Positions 1 through 6,795 of a DNA stretch of 64,000 nt are shown here, piece after piece. This DNA is from a virus. Position numbers and translations under genes: made by a program. The notes beneath the pieces are model-generated. The model was not told the origin of the DNA. It made no database searches and worked only from the letters and a program-made list of their open reading frames with translations. The stretch spans positions 1 through 64,000 of the IMG/VR virus record IMGVR_UViG_3300029286_003706; one strand, 5' to 3'. Numbering within the stretch: the stretch's first letter is position 1; each line of letters opens with the position of its first letter.

Positions 1-321
1 TCATCTTTCATATTGAAATATTCACCTTTCGTTTCAAATTCAATATTTGTTGCAAATTTAAAAAGTTTCAAAATTATCACGATCATTGAATCATTTGCAA
101 CAAAGAAGATTGAAGCAAGTACAGACCCATATCTTAATCTTCCATTAATCCCACAATCATTCATTGAAAAATATGTTGAAAAACAAGGAAAGATTGATGA
201 AGTGATGATTGAACTATGTGATAGATTACTTTATGACACTCCACATGTAAGTGGAATAAAAGTTCGTCCTGATAACACAGTAATAGTATCTAGAAATGAA
301 GTTGAAATAAAAGAATGTTAA
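1..321 (+). CDS. Hypothetical protein, 5'-truncated by window edge
   Basis: The reading frame is open to the first base of the window, so the ATG/TTG-like start near base 13 is probably not the true N-terminus and this is the C-terminal part of a longer protein. About 106 residues are visible; the tail is hydrophilic with alternating charged residues and ends in VEIKEC. No family recognised. It is followed by a 79-nt gap and a host-type promoter for the next gene. Confidence 0.6.
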   Translation, partial: SSFILKYSPFVSNSIFVANLKSFKIITIIESFATKKIEASTDPYLNLPLIPQSFIEKYVEKQGKIDEVMIELCDRLLYDTPHVSGIKVRPDNTVIVSRNEVEIKEC

Positions 322-373
322 AGAAAAATAAATTAAAAGGTTAAATTTATTTTTTCCTCACTGAAAATATTCG

Positions 374-381
374 TAATTTTG
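374..381 (+). promoter_or_regulatory. Bacteroidota-type -7 box (TAATTTTG)
   Basis: Matches the TAnnTTTG consensus of Bacteroidota housekeeping promoters and lies 20 nt upstream of the ATG at 401. No clear -33 element is visible. Confidence 0.5.
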
Positions 382-400
382 TAATCTAAATAAAAATACC

Positions 401-630
401 ATGATACAGACAAATGAATTAAATAATGATGTCATCAATTTTGTAAGAAATCTTGGTATAATTTGTGATATTGAAATGAATATTATTACTATAAATAGAA
501 CATCAATGGTTAATTGTGTAAAGTGTTGACATTAATCAAAGAAGAATTTTCTAATCCTAAATATTATTGGATTACATTTTCAGGAAAAACAGATAATGTT
601 TATTATTTAGAAGTTTATGAAAAAAATTAA
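401..630 (+). pseudogene. Small gene interrupted by a frameshift
   Basis: The ATG at 401 opens a 42-residue frame that stops at 529. A second frame, overlapping from 514, continues with a coherent sequence (LTLIKEEFSNPKYYWITFSG...) to a TAA at 628-630. Joining the two by a one-base slip near 520-529 gives a plausible 76-residue protein of uniform composition. The gene is therefore either a frameshifted pseudogene, a sequencing error, or uses programmed frameshifting. Function unknown. Promoter at 374-381. Confidence 0.45.
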
Positions 631-636
631 TATATA
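627..636 (+). promoter_or_regulatory. Proposed phage late promoter (TTAATATATA)
   Basis: Exact copy of the TTAATATATA motif found before many virion and leader-type genes of this window; 22 nt from the ATG at 659. Confidence 0.45.
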
Positions 637-655
637 AGGGAAAAGAATTTCCCTT
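636..655 (+). promoter_or_regulatory. 5'-UTR hairpin abutting a start codon
   Basis: AAGGGAAA (636-643) and TTTCCCTT (648-655) form an 8-bp stem with an AGAA loop, ending 3 nt before the ATG at 659. It would form the very 5' end of the mRNA made from the late-type promoter and could protect the message or gate initiation. Confidence 0.45.
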
Positions 656-658
656 ATT

Positions 659-1258
659 ATGTATATCAAAAGTTTCACCACATTTATAAACGAAAGTATG
701 GATAACGATAACAAAATTGAAGGTCACAGACACAAAATTTCCGATATTCAGAAAATCAAGGATTTTATTTTCGCTGGTAAAGCCATTTTCACAATTGAAT
801 CACAAGATAGTGGTGTTTGGTATACTTACCAAATGAATCAAGCAAAGAAGAATGAAAATCTTTTCTTTGTTTCCGTTTTAAGGGGTGCAGATAATCTTTC
901 TTCCTATTCTTATATGGGTTTAGTTATTAAAGAAGGTGAAAATTTCAAATTCACTTTGACCAAAAACTCCAAATATAAAATTGATGCAGTTTGTGTCAAA
1001 GCATTCAGTTTCTTCTTTACAAACATCACACGTAATTTTATACACCCGAAGATGAATTTCTATCATATGGGTATTTGTGGTAAATGTGGTAGGGTATTAA
1101 CAACGCCAGATTCAGTTGATAGGGGAATCGGACCAGTATGTGCTAAAAGTGTTATATCAGAAGAGGAAGAAATTAATATGGATCGTAAAAATAAACTGGT
1201 CAAAATGAGAAAAGAGTGGAATTACGATGATGTTAAAGCAAAAAGGAAATTAGGTTAA
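659..1258 (+). CDS. Leader-bearing protein with C-terminal zinc-binding DUF6011-like domain
   Basis: 199 residues. The N-terminus MYIKSFTTFINES matches the shared leader of this window (aromatic spacing followed by INE|S), proposed to target the protein to the phage head. The C-terminal part carries Cys140, Cys143 and Cys161 in the pattern C-G-x-C-G-R-x-L-T-x-P-x-S-V-x-x-G-I-G-P-x-C, the signature of the DUF6011 zinc-binding module found in phage and plasmid proteins. The middle (about 40-110) looks like a beta-rich domain. Expressed from a late-type promoter with a hairpin leader. Molecular activity unknown. Confidence 0.75.
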   Translation: MYIKSFTTFINESMDNDNKIEGHRHKISDIQKIKDFIFAGKAIFTIESQDSGVWYTYQMNQAKKNENLFFVSVLRGADNLSSYSYMGLVIKEGENFKFTLTKNSKYKIDAVCVKAFSFFFTNITRNFIHPKMNFYHMGICGKCGRVLTTPDSVDRGIGPVCAKSVISEEEEINMDRKNKLVKMRKEWNYDDVKAKRKLG

Positions 1259-1288
1259 TTTCTTTTATAAGAATTTATTAATTTAAAT

Positions 1289-1975
1289 TCATTGTTTTCT
1301 TTCGTTTAAACTTTCATTTTCACTGGTTGTAAATACTTCATCAAAATCAAGAGAAATAAGTTTTGTTAAATCTTTTGATAATTTATTCAAATCAGTATAT
1401 TTTAATATTTTTCCAAATTCAATGAAATTTTTATCTTCTTCATCCATCATAAAATAATAATCAATATCTTCCGTCAATTTTTCAAAACTAATTTGGGGTG
1501 TCATATTTTTTTCTCTTATGTAATAGTTTAGTGTTCTTTCAATCCATTTGAATAATTCATCACTAATTAATTTATAACCATCATAAGAATTTTTAATTTC
1601 TTTGAAAGAATTTAGATGGTGGAAATATTTTTTATCAATTAATTTTGGTATAATTTTACCATTCCTAATTAAACCACCCCTATCAAATTCAACTTCATAA
1701 GAACCCCGATTCCAATTAACATCTTCAGGTCTAACTTTTATTTCAAAAACCTCACCTTTTCTCATTTTAGCATAATTTTTGGCTTCATCATACGATGGTG
1801 TCATAAAAAATATTTCATCTTCTTTTAATCGTTCAGGTAATTCTTTACCACCATGATATAGTGTAACATAACCATCATCATCGATGTTGTTTTTGTTCAA
1901 CCCAAATGATCTCATATCTCTTAATGTATCTGACGAAATATTTTCATTCAAATATTCTGTAAAAGTTATTATCAT
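1289..1975 (-). CDS. Leader-bearing ADP-ribosyltransferase-like protein
   Basis: 228 residues, starting MIITFTEYLNEN, which fits the shared head-targeting-like leader with LNE as possible protease site. Residues 38-80 read YVTLYHGGKEL...IFFMTPSYDEAKNYAKMRKGEVFEIKV. That pattern (Y-H-G, then F-h-T-x-x-x-x-A-x-x-Y-A, then a beta strand) is typical of small ADP-ribosyltransferase-fold proteins. The C-terminal half is charged and unassigned. By analogy with T4 Alt it could be packaged and injected. Fold assignment is inference; a catalytic glutamate is not identified with certainty. A TATATA-rich late-type region precedes the start. Confidence 0.5.
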   Translation of the reverse strand: MIITFTEYLNENISSDTLRDMRSFGLNKNNIDDDGYVTLYHGGKELPERLKEDEIFFMTPSYDEAKNYAKMRKGEVFEIKVRPEDVNWNRGSYEVEFDRGGLIRNGKIIPKLIDKKYFHHLNSFKEIKNSYDGYKLISDELFKWIERTLNYYIREKNMTPQISFEKLTEDIDYYFMMDEEDKNFIEFGKILKYTDLNKLSKDLTKLISLDFDEVFTTSENESLNERKQ

Positions 1976-1993
1976 AATGGTATATATAATTAT

Positions 1994-2785
1994 TCAAAAA
2001 ATAAATTCATCAAATTCTGTATAATCTTTATTCAAAATTAATAAGAAATTAAAACCTTGTTCTTTTACTGAATTTTCTTTTAAAATATTTCTTTCTTTGT
2101 GAATTTTATACCAATAATCAGATTTTATTTCTATTATTAAATTTAACTTTTCTATGTAAAAATCTGGATGATAATAACTTTTTTTATCATTGTAAAAATA
2201 TCTGATACTTTTTGGCTTTGATATCAAATCCAATATATTCATTTGAACACAATGTTCTAAGAAATCCTTTTCGTAATTTCCTTGATATAATAATCCGTTT
2301 TCCCAATAATTTATTTTAAATCCAGATTTTAAAGTTTTTTCAGAAATATCTCTGTTTTGTTGTGGATATTTATAACCACAATTTTTTAAATTTGTATCCT
2401 CTTTTTTCTTTTGGAATTGAACACATTTAGATGGATTATCAAAACCATATTTTAAAATAAAGGTGTCTTTTTTCTTTTCTTTTATAGATTCTAATTTTGA
2501 TATATTCATTCCATCTTTTATGAAACATTTATCCATTCTACATTTAGAACATGAATACAGATTGTCTTTATTATTTTTTATTATTTTCAAATAATCTTGA
2601 TATCTTATCATTTTTTCAAAATTACAGATGTCACATTTAACATTTATTTTGAGTCCACTACCCAATGTTAAATGTTTTATTGAAATTTTTAATTTTTGAA
2701 AAAGAACAGTTTTATATCCTAATTTTGTATAATATTTTATATTAAAATTACAAATATAAACATCAACATATTCATCCAATATCAT
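1994..2785 (-). CDS. Putative homing endonuclease, zinc-finger N-terminus and PD-(D/E)XK-like C-terminus
   Basis: 263 residues. The N-terminal domain (about 1-85: VKCDICNFEK...YSCSKC) is shared with the endonucleases at 18491, 54283 and 61545 and contains two Cys pairs. It is followed by KYGFDNPSK-type short repeats (about 105-150) and a nuclease-like end with YHPDFYIEKLNLIIEIKSDYW, giving the D...E-x-K arrangement of PD-(D/E)XK enzymes. Its ATG overlaps the TGA of the upstream MerR-like gene (ATGA), so the two are probably co-translated. Selfish mobile gene by family behaviour. Confidence 0.7.
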   Translation of the reverse strand: MILDEYVDVYICNFNIKYYTKLGYKTVLFQKLKISIKHLTLGSGLKINVKCDICNFEKMIRYQDYLKIIKNNKDNLYSCSKCRMDKCFIKDGMNISKLESIKEKKKDTFILKYGFDNPSKCVQFQKKKEDTNLKNCGYKYPQQNRDISEKTLKSGFKINYWENGLLYQGNYEKDFLEHCVQMNILDLISKPKSIRYFYNDKKSYYHPDFYIEKLNLIIEIKSDYWYKIHKERNILKENSVKEQGFNFLLILNKDYTEFDEFIF

Positions 2786-2937
2786 TCTTTTCCGATTGTT
2801 TTTAGTAATTCTTTTTCATCATATCTTCTGTGTTTTCCGGGTGTTCTGTATGATTTTATTTTTCCTTGTTTTTCCCATCTTCTTAAAGTGGATTTGGAAA
2901 CTGAAATCATTTCACTGGCTTTTTCTATATCTAACAT
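2782..2937 (-). CDS. MerR/IS607-type helix-turn-helix protein
   Basis: 51 residues beginning MLDIEKASEMISVSKSTLRR and containing W-E-K-Q-G-K-I-K-S-Y-R-T-P-G-K-H-R-R-Y, the classic MerR/excisionase HTH plus wing. The same pattern opens IS607-family serine recombinases, but no catalytic domain follows. The stop overlaps the start of the endonuclease gene by 4 nt. It probably binds DNA and may regulate the cassette. A TTAATATATA motif lies 21 nt upstream of the start. Confidence 0.8.
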   Translation of the reverse strand: MLDIEKASEMISVSKSTLRRWEKQGKIKSYRTPGKHRRYDEKELLKTIGKE

Positions 2938-2957
2938 AATTTATTATTTGTTTTTAG

Positions 2958-2967
2958 TATATATTAA
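2958..2967 (-). promoter_or_regulatory. Proposed late promoter for the HTH/endonuclease cassette
   Basis: TTAATATATA on the minus strand, 20 nt before the start codon at 2937. Confidence 0.45.
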
Positions 2968-3057
2968 GCATTAAAGGTCAGAAATGGATAATTTTGGATA
3001 ATTTTTAAAAATTAAACTTTATCCAGAAAAAAATATAAAATAAATAAAAATTTACAA

Positions 3058-4266
3058 ATGATTAGAATTTTAGCTTTAAGCTCGGACACGGACGGTGTAG
3101 GTCAATGGAGAATTTTAAATCCACATCTATGTATAAATGAACCAGATATAGAAGTTGATGTTCGTTTATTTATGGATGGAACAATGAATTTAATGGATGA
3201 AAGATTTTTATCACAATATAATATACTTTTTTTTAATAAAGTGATACCTTTTAGTAAACCAGAATATGTAGATATGTTTTTTGGTTTGTGTAAAAAAATT
3301 GGTGTAAAAATAATATATGACATAGATGATTTTTGGGAACTACACAGTTCACACCTGAATTACGACACTTGGAAGAAAACTGGTGGGGATAAATCGATAA
3401 CAGATATGATAAAAAGGGCGGATGCGGTTACTACCACAACACAAATATTTGCAGATAAAATTAAAGAATTAAATCCAAATGTTTATGTTTTGGAAAATGC
3501 TGTAAATTTGGAAGAACAACAATGGGTATTTAATCGAAGGTCATCATCTAAGGTGAGATTCCTATGGGGGGGTGGAATTTCACATATTGCTGATCTTCGT
3601 TTATTGAAACGTTCAATTGAAATGTTTAATAAGGATAAGAACGGATTTTTAAAGGGTGCTCAATTATTTATGTGTGGATTTGATTTAAGGATGAGAACCC
3701 CACATGGAACAGTTCCAATTTCGGATTGGAGAACTAATCAATGGACATTTTTTGAGGATATGTTCACTTATAACAATAGATATTTGACCAATAATGAACA
3801 CAGACAATTTTTATTGAAATATGATGATAAAAATTACGGATTCAACGAGGAATTTATAGATGATTTTTATCAGAGAAGATGGACGCGCCCAATCATCACA
3901 TATGGTTATATGTATAATGAAGCTGATGTTTGTTTAGCACCATTAAGAAATAATAACAATTTCAATAAATATAAAAGTAATCTTAAAATAGTGGAGGCTG
4001 GAGCACATCATTGTCCTATAATAGCATCTAATTTTGGTCCTTATACTATTGATGATATTGAAGGTAAGAAAGATGGTAAACAAAAAGGTTTCTTAATTGA
4101 TGAAGATGATACTGAAGGGTGGCATGAAAAAATGACATTTTATTATGAAAATCCAACAATAATGCTGGAACATGGTGAAAATATGTTTGAATATGTTAAA
4201 AATAATTTGAGTATAGATGTAGTGGGTAAGAAAAGATGTGATTTATATAGAAAAATTGTTGTCTAA
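3058..4266 (+). CDS. Glycosyltransferase, GT4-like (GT-B fold)
   Basis: 402 residues. Features include an N-terminal Rossmann-like strand (MIRILALSSDTDGVGQWRI), IIYDIDDFWEL near 105-115, ADAVTTTT...NVYVLENAV (about 120-150) and a C-terminal donor-site region with ADVCLAPLRNN...NLKIVEAGAHHCPIIASNFGPY, all in the order expected for GT4-type enzymes. It likely glycosylates a virion component, modified DNA base or host surface; substrate cannot be deduced. The 3' end overlaps that of the convergent endonuclease gene by 24 nt. Confidence 0.8.
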   Translation: MIRILALSSDTDGVGQWRILNPHLCINEPDIEVDVRLFMDGTMNLMDERFLSQYNILFFNKVIPFSKPEYVDMFFGLCKKIGVKIIYDIDDFWELHSSHLNYDTWKKTGGDKSITDMIKRADAVTTTTQIFADKIKELNPNVYVLENAVNLEEQQWVFNRRSSSKVRFLWGGGISHIADLRLLKRSIEMFNKDKNGFLKGAQLFMCGFDLRMRTPHGTVPISDWRTNQWTFFEDMFTYNNRYLTNNEHRQFLLKYDDKNYGFNEEFIDDFYQRRWTRPIITYGYMYNEADVCLAPLRNNNNFNKYKSNLKIVEAGAHHCPIIASNFGPYTIDDIEGKKDGKQKGFLIDEDDTEGWHEKMTFYYENPTIMLEHGENMFEYVKNNLSIDVVGKKRCDLYRKIVV

Positions 4267-5349
4267 ATAATTATTTAGTTTTTCTATAACATTTTCATCG
4301 TATTTAATTCTAATTAATTTAATATTATTATTTTTACAATATTCATTTTTAATATGATCTCTAATTTTATTTTCTTCAAAGATTTTTTCACCACCAAAGT
4401 ATTCTATTGGTTCAAAATGTTGTACACCATCGAATTCAATGCAAATATTATGTTCAGGTAAATAAAAATCAAAATATAAATATTTTTTATATGAACAATT
4501 TTTAAAATTTTTTTGTTCTTTAAATGAAAATTTATTATCATTTAAATATTTTCTTATTGTTTTTTGACCATTACTATCTTTTCCACAGGAATGACATCCA
4601 CAACCTTTAGTATGATTTGAAGCTATTTGTTCAAAAATCCCATGAATCGGACATATTATTTCAATTTTAGATTTTTGATTAATATATTTTCCATTGATTA
4701 GTGAATAGTCATATTTATAATTATGTTTTTTATTGGAGTTTTCAATAAATTTATGGGAACCAATAAATTGATTTAAATTTGAACATTTTTTGCAACCTCT
4801 TCCATATAAATGTCTATCGACTCTTTGTTCGAAAACACCGTGTTTTGGACATATAATTTTTATTTTTTGTTTATTATTTTTAATATTTAAAACAAGTTCA
4901 TAATTATAATAATTATTATGAATTTTTGATGATTTTGTTAAAAATTCATTTAATTGTATTTTACAACATTTTGGACATCCATTTCCAGACATATGATCAC
5001 CAGATCTTTGTTCGAAAATACCATGTTTTGGACATATAATTTTTATTTTTGTAGAATTATTTTTATAATCAACAAGAGAATAATTATATTTATTATTATG
5101 AATTAGATTTGATTTTTCTATAAATTCTTCAGTTGTTAGTTTTTTATTGCCATTACATTTCGAACATCCTTGTCCAATGTAATAATGAGAATGTGGTTTT
5201 TGTTCAAATATACCATGATTTGGACATATTATTTTTACTTTTGTTCTGGAATTCTTATAATCAACAAGAGAATAATCATATTTATCACCATGAATTTCCT
5301 TTGACTTTTTTATAAATTCACTTCTTGTAAATCCATTCATATCCAACAT
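4243..5349 (-). CDS. Homing endonuclease-like protein with four DUF723-type zinc repeats
   Basis: 368 residues. Four tandem repeats of about 60 residues, each with KYDYSLVDYKN...KIICPKHGIFEQ...GCxKC, occupy residues 1-260 and resemble DUF723 DNA-binding modules. The C-terminal about 100 residues contain FDFYLPEHNICIEFDGVQHFEP and IKLIRIKYDEN, a PD-(D/E)XK-like nuclease core also seen in Vsr-type enzymes. Probably a free-standing homing endonuclease; ends inside the tail of the glycosyltransferase gene. The start may be Met1 or Met4. Confidence 0.75.
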   Translation of the reverse strand: MLDMNGFTRSEFIKKSKEIHGDKYDYSLVDYKNSRTKVKIICPNHGIFEQKPHSHYYIGQGCSKCNGNKKLTTEEFIEKSNLIHNNKYNYSLVDYKNNSTKIKIICPKHGIFEQRSGDHMSGNGCPKCCKIQLNEFLTKSSKIHNNYYNYELVLNIKNNKQKIKIICPKHGVFEQRVDRHLYGRGCKKCSNLNQFIGSHKFIENSNKKHNYKYDYSLINGKYINQKSKIEIICPIHGIFEQIASNHTKGCGCHSCGKDSNGQKTIRKYLNDNKFSFKEQKNFKNCSYKKYLYFDFYLPEHNICIEFDGVQHFEPIEYFGGEKIFEENKIRDHIKNEYCKNNNIKLIRIKYDENVIEKLNNYLDNNFSI

Positions 5350-5414
5350 ATAAAATTATTTTGTTTTTGTTTGTTAAATAATTCTGAAAATTTTTTTTAT
5401 ATCACAAACCGCCG

Positions 5415-5422
5415 TATCTTTG
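5415..5422 (+). promoter_or_regulatory. Bacteroidota-type promoter box (TATCTTTG) for mini-ORF transcript
   Basis: Strong TAnnTTTG match followed by TA, 25 nt before the first of three mini-ORFs. With the terminator at 5702-5731 it defines a transcript of about 300 nt. Confidence 0.6.
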
Positions 5423-5446
5423 TATTGTCATTCAAACATACATAAA

Positions 5447-5473
5447 ATGAAAACGACAAGACCCCCACCCTGA
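5447..5473 (+). CDS. Mini-ORF 1: MKTTRPPP
   Basis: Eight codons ATG to TGA. Ends in Arg-Pro-Pro-Pro immediately before the stop; polyproline before a stop codon is a known ribosome-stalling context that depends on EF-P. No Shine-Dalgarno sequence, as usual for the host phylum. Translation is unproven. Confidence 0.35.
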   Translation: MKTTRPPP

Positions 5474-5528
5474 TCAAAAATATGGCTATAAAAATAGATT
5501 CTTATATATAAATCTTAATCCCTACGAA

Positions 5529-5561
5529 ATGAAAATAAAAACAAGACCCCCACCCCGATAA
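5529..5561 (+). CDS. Mini-ORF 2: MKIKTRPPPR
   Basis: Ten codons, same Met-Lys start and Arg-Pro-Pro-Pro core as its neighbours, at the same place within the 82-nt unit. Confidence 0.35.
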   Translation: MKIKTRPPPR

Positions 5562-5610
5562 AAATATGGCTATAAAATAGATTCTTATATTAGATAAAAA
5601 CACATAGAAA

Positions 5611-5643
5611 ATGAAAAAGAGACCAAGACCCCCGCCCAATTGA
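5611..5643 (+). CDS. Mini-ORF 3: MKKRPRPPPN
   Basis: Ten codons. The DNA differs from units 1 and 2 (CCG for the middle proline codon CCA, different codons before it), yet the basic N-terminus and RPPP core are kept, which hints that the peptide matters. Confidence 0.35.
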   Translation: MKKRPRPPPN

Positions 5644-5701
5644 AATGATATACTTATGATAAATTATATAATATATAGAAAAATTAATGATTTTAAAAAA
5701 G

Positions 5702-5731
5702 AAAAACCCCGAATGTATCGGGGTTTTTTTA
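5702..5731. terminator. Bidirectional Rho-independent terminator
   Basis: CCCCGA (5707-5712) pairs with TCGGGG (5718-5723) around ATGTA, flanked by an A-tract and a T-tract. It ends the mini-ORF transcript and the leftward gene starting at 6505. Its stem is nearly the same as that of the terminator at 32497-32522. Confidence 0.85.
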
Positions 5732-6505
5732 TTATGTATCATTTGATGAAACGGGATTTTCAGATTGCCATTTTTCATAAAAATCACCCCAAGAAGTAAT
5801 TAAAAATTTTTGTCTTTCGGTATCAAAAACTATTGTTTTATCATAGGTATCACCCATATTAACATATAAACCTATTATATCATAATAATATTTGTTTACA
5901 AAAGCATTTTCATCGGTAATTGGTTCGACACCAAATCCATTAAGTATTTTATTTGCTTCTTCTAATATTTCGTCAACCATTTTATATTTTTGTAAAAGAT
6001 AATCACCCATTCTCATTTGTTTTTTTCTCAATGGTGATTTATCATTTATTTTTTTGTTCCAATAATATAATTTACTTTTAATTAATTCAATTTTATCATC
6101 AACAGATTCGTTTATAAATTGATCATATTTTTTGATATGTATGTTTTCATACGGAGAATTTGAATCTGACAATCCAGAACCTCTTTCTAAACGATAGTTT
6201 TTGGATAACCAATCTTCTGTTATACCACCTTCATTATATTCATTTAAATCGGCTGGTTCTTCGATAAATTCTTCTGTTTCTGTATTATAGATACATAATC
6301 CAAGTCCATCTGGATTATCATATTTACCCGGTTTTTTACGAAATTTTATTAATAACATTTCAACATTTAAAACATTCGGATCTGAAACATATCCTATAAC
6401 ATCAAAGGGTTCAAACATATCAGATGCTTTTTTTAACCCATTAAATTTTCTTTTTGGTATTATTTTATCTTTTTTTCTTTTTGGTATTATTTTATCTTTT
6501 TTCAT
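5732..6505 (-). CDS. Two-part protein with an internal head-leader-like motif
   Basis: 257 residues. The N-terminus is a perfect 10-residue duplication (KKDKIIPKRK twice), then a domain of about 100 residues. At residues 124-135 the sequence IKKYDQFINESV matches the leader found at the N-termini of other proteins here, with INE|S as possible cleavage site. It therefore looks like a fusion of a basic N-terminal domain to a former leader-bearing protein. No enzyme family recognised. Confidence 0.65.
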   Translation of the reverse strand: MKKDKIIPKRKKDKIIPKRKFNGLKKASDMFEPFDVIGYVSDPNVLNVEMLLIKFRKKPGKYDNPDGLGLCIYNTETEEFIEEPADLNEYNEGGITEDWLSKNYRLERGSGLSDSNSPYENIHIKKYDQFINESVDDKIELIKSKLYYWNKKINDKSPLRKKQMRMGDYLLQKYKMVDEILEEANKILNGFGVEPITDENAFVNKYYYDIIGLYVNMGDTYDKTIVFDTERQKFLITSWGDFYEKWQSENPVSSNDT

Positions 6506-6516
6506 ATTTTATTAAT

Positions 6517-6780
6517 TTATTTTATTAATTCATCTAAATCATAGATAAATTTATCACTTAACATTTGTATATTGGTTAGTTGTTCTGATAATCTTTTAAT
6601 ATAATTTTGAATTGTGTATTTTGATGATTTTAAAATGTTATTTCTATATTCATCTATTAATTTTACAAAATCAATTTCCAAATCTTCCTGCCAAGGATAA
6701 TCTAAAAAACCAATAACTTTATTTTTATAATCATCATCAGAAATATTTTCGTTTAATTTAAATTCTTTTATATGTTTCAT
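6517..6780 (-). CDS. Small leader-bearing protein
   Basis: 87 residues, MKHIKEFKLNENISDDD at the N-terminus fitting the shared leader (LNE|N), followed by an acidic, helical body. No family recognised. Lies between two other leader/polyprotein genes on the same strand with 11-15 nt gaps, so likely one operon; TATATAAAA precedes its start. Confidence 0.7.
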   Translation of the reverse strand: MKHIKEFKLNENISDDDYKNKVIGFLDYPWQEDLEIDFVKLIDEYRNNILKSSKYTIQNYIKRLSEQLTNIQMLSDKFIYDLDELIK

Positions 6781-6795
6781 GTGTGAATTTTTATT

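Larger units (their letters stand above)
5447..5643 (+). repeat. Three tandem 82-nt units, each holding an RPPP mini-ORF
   Basis: Start codons at 5447, 5529 and 5611 are exactly 82 nt apart. Units 1 and 2 share AAAATATGGCTATAAAA and TAGATTCTTATAT between the mini-ORFs; unit 3 is diverged. The GA-CCCCC(A/G)CCC core is present in all. Not CRISPR-like: too few units and coding content is conserved. This fills the 380-nt gap between genes at 5349 and 5732. Confidence 0.8.

Noticed and set aside
5447-5643. Tandem repeats as a CRISPR array
   Set aside because: Only three units, 82-nt period, diverging repeats and conserved mini-ORFs; no cas genes.
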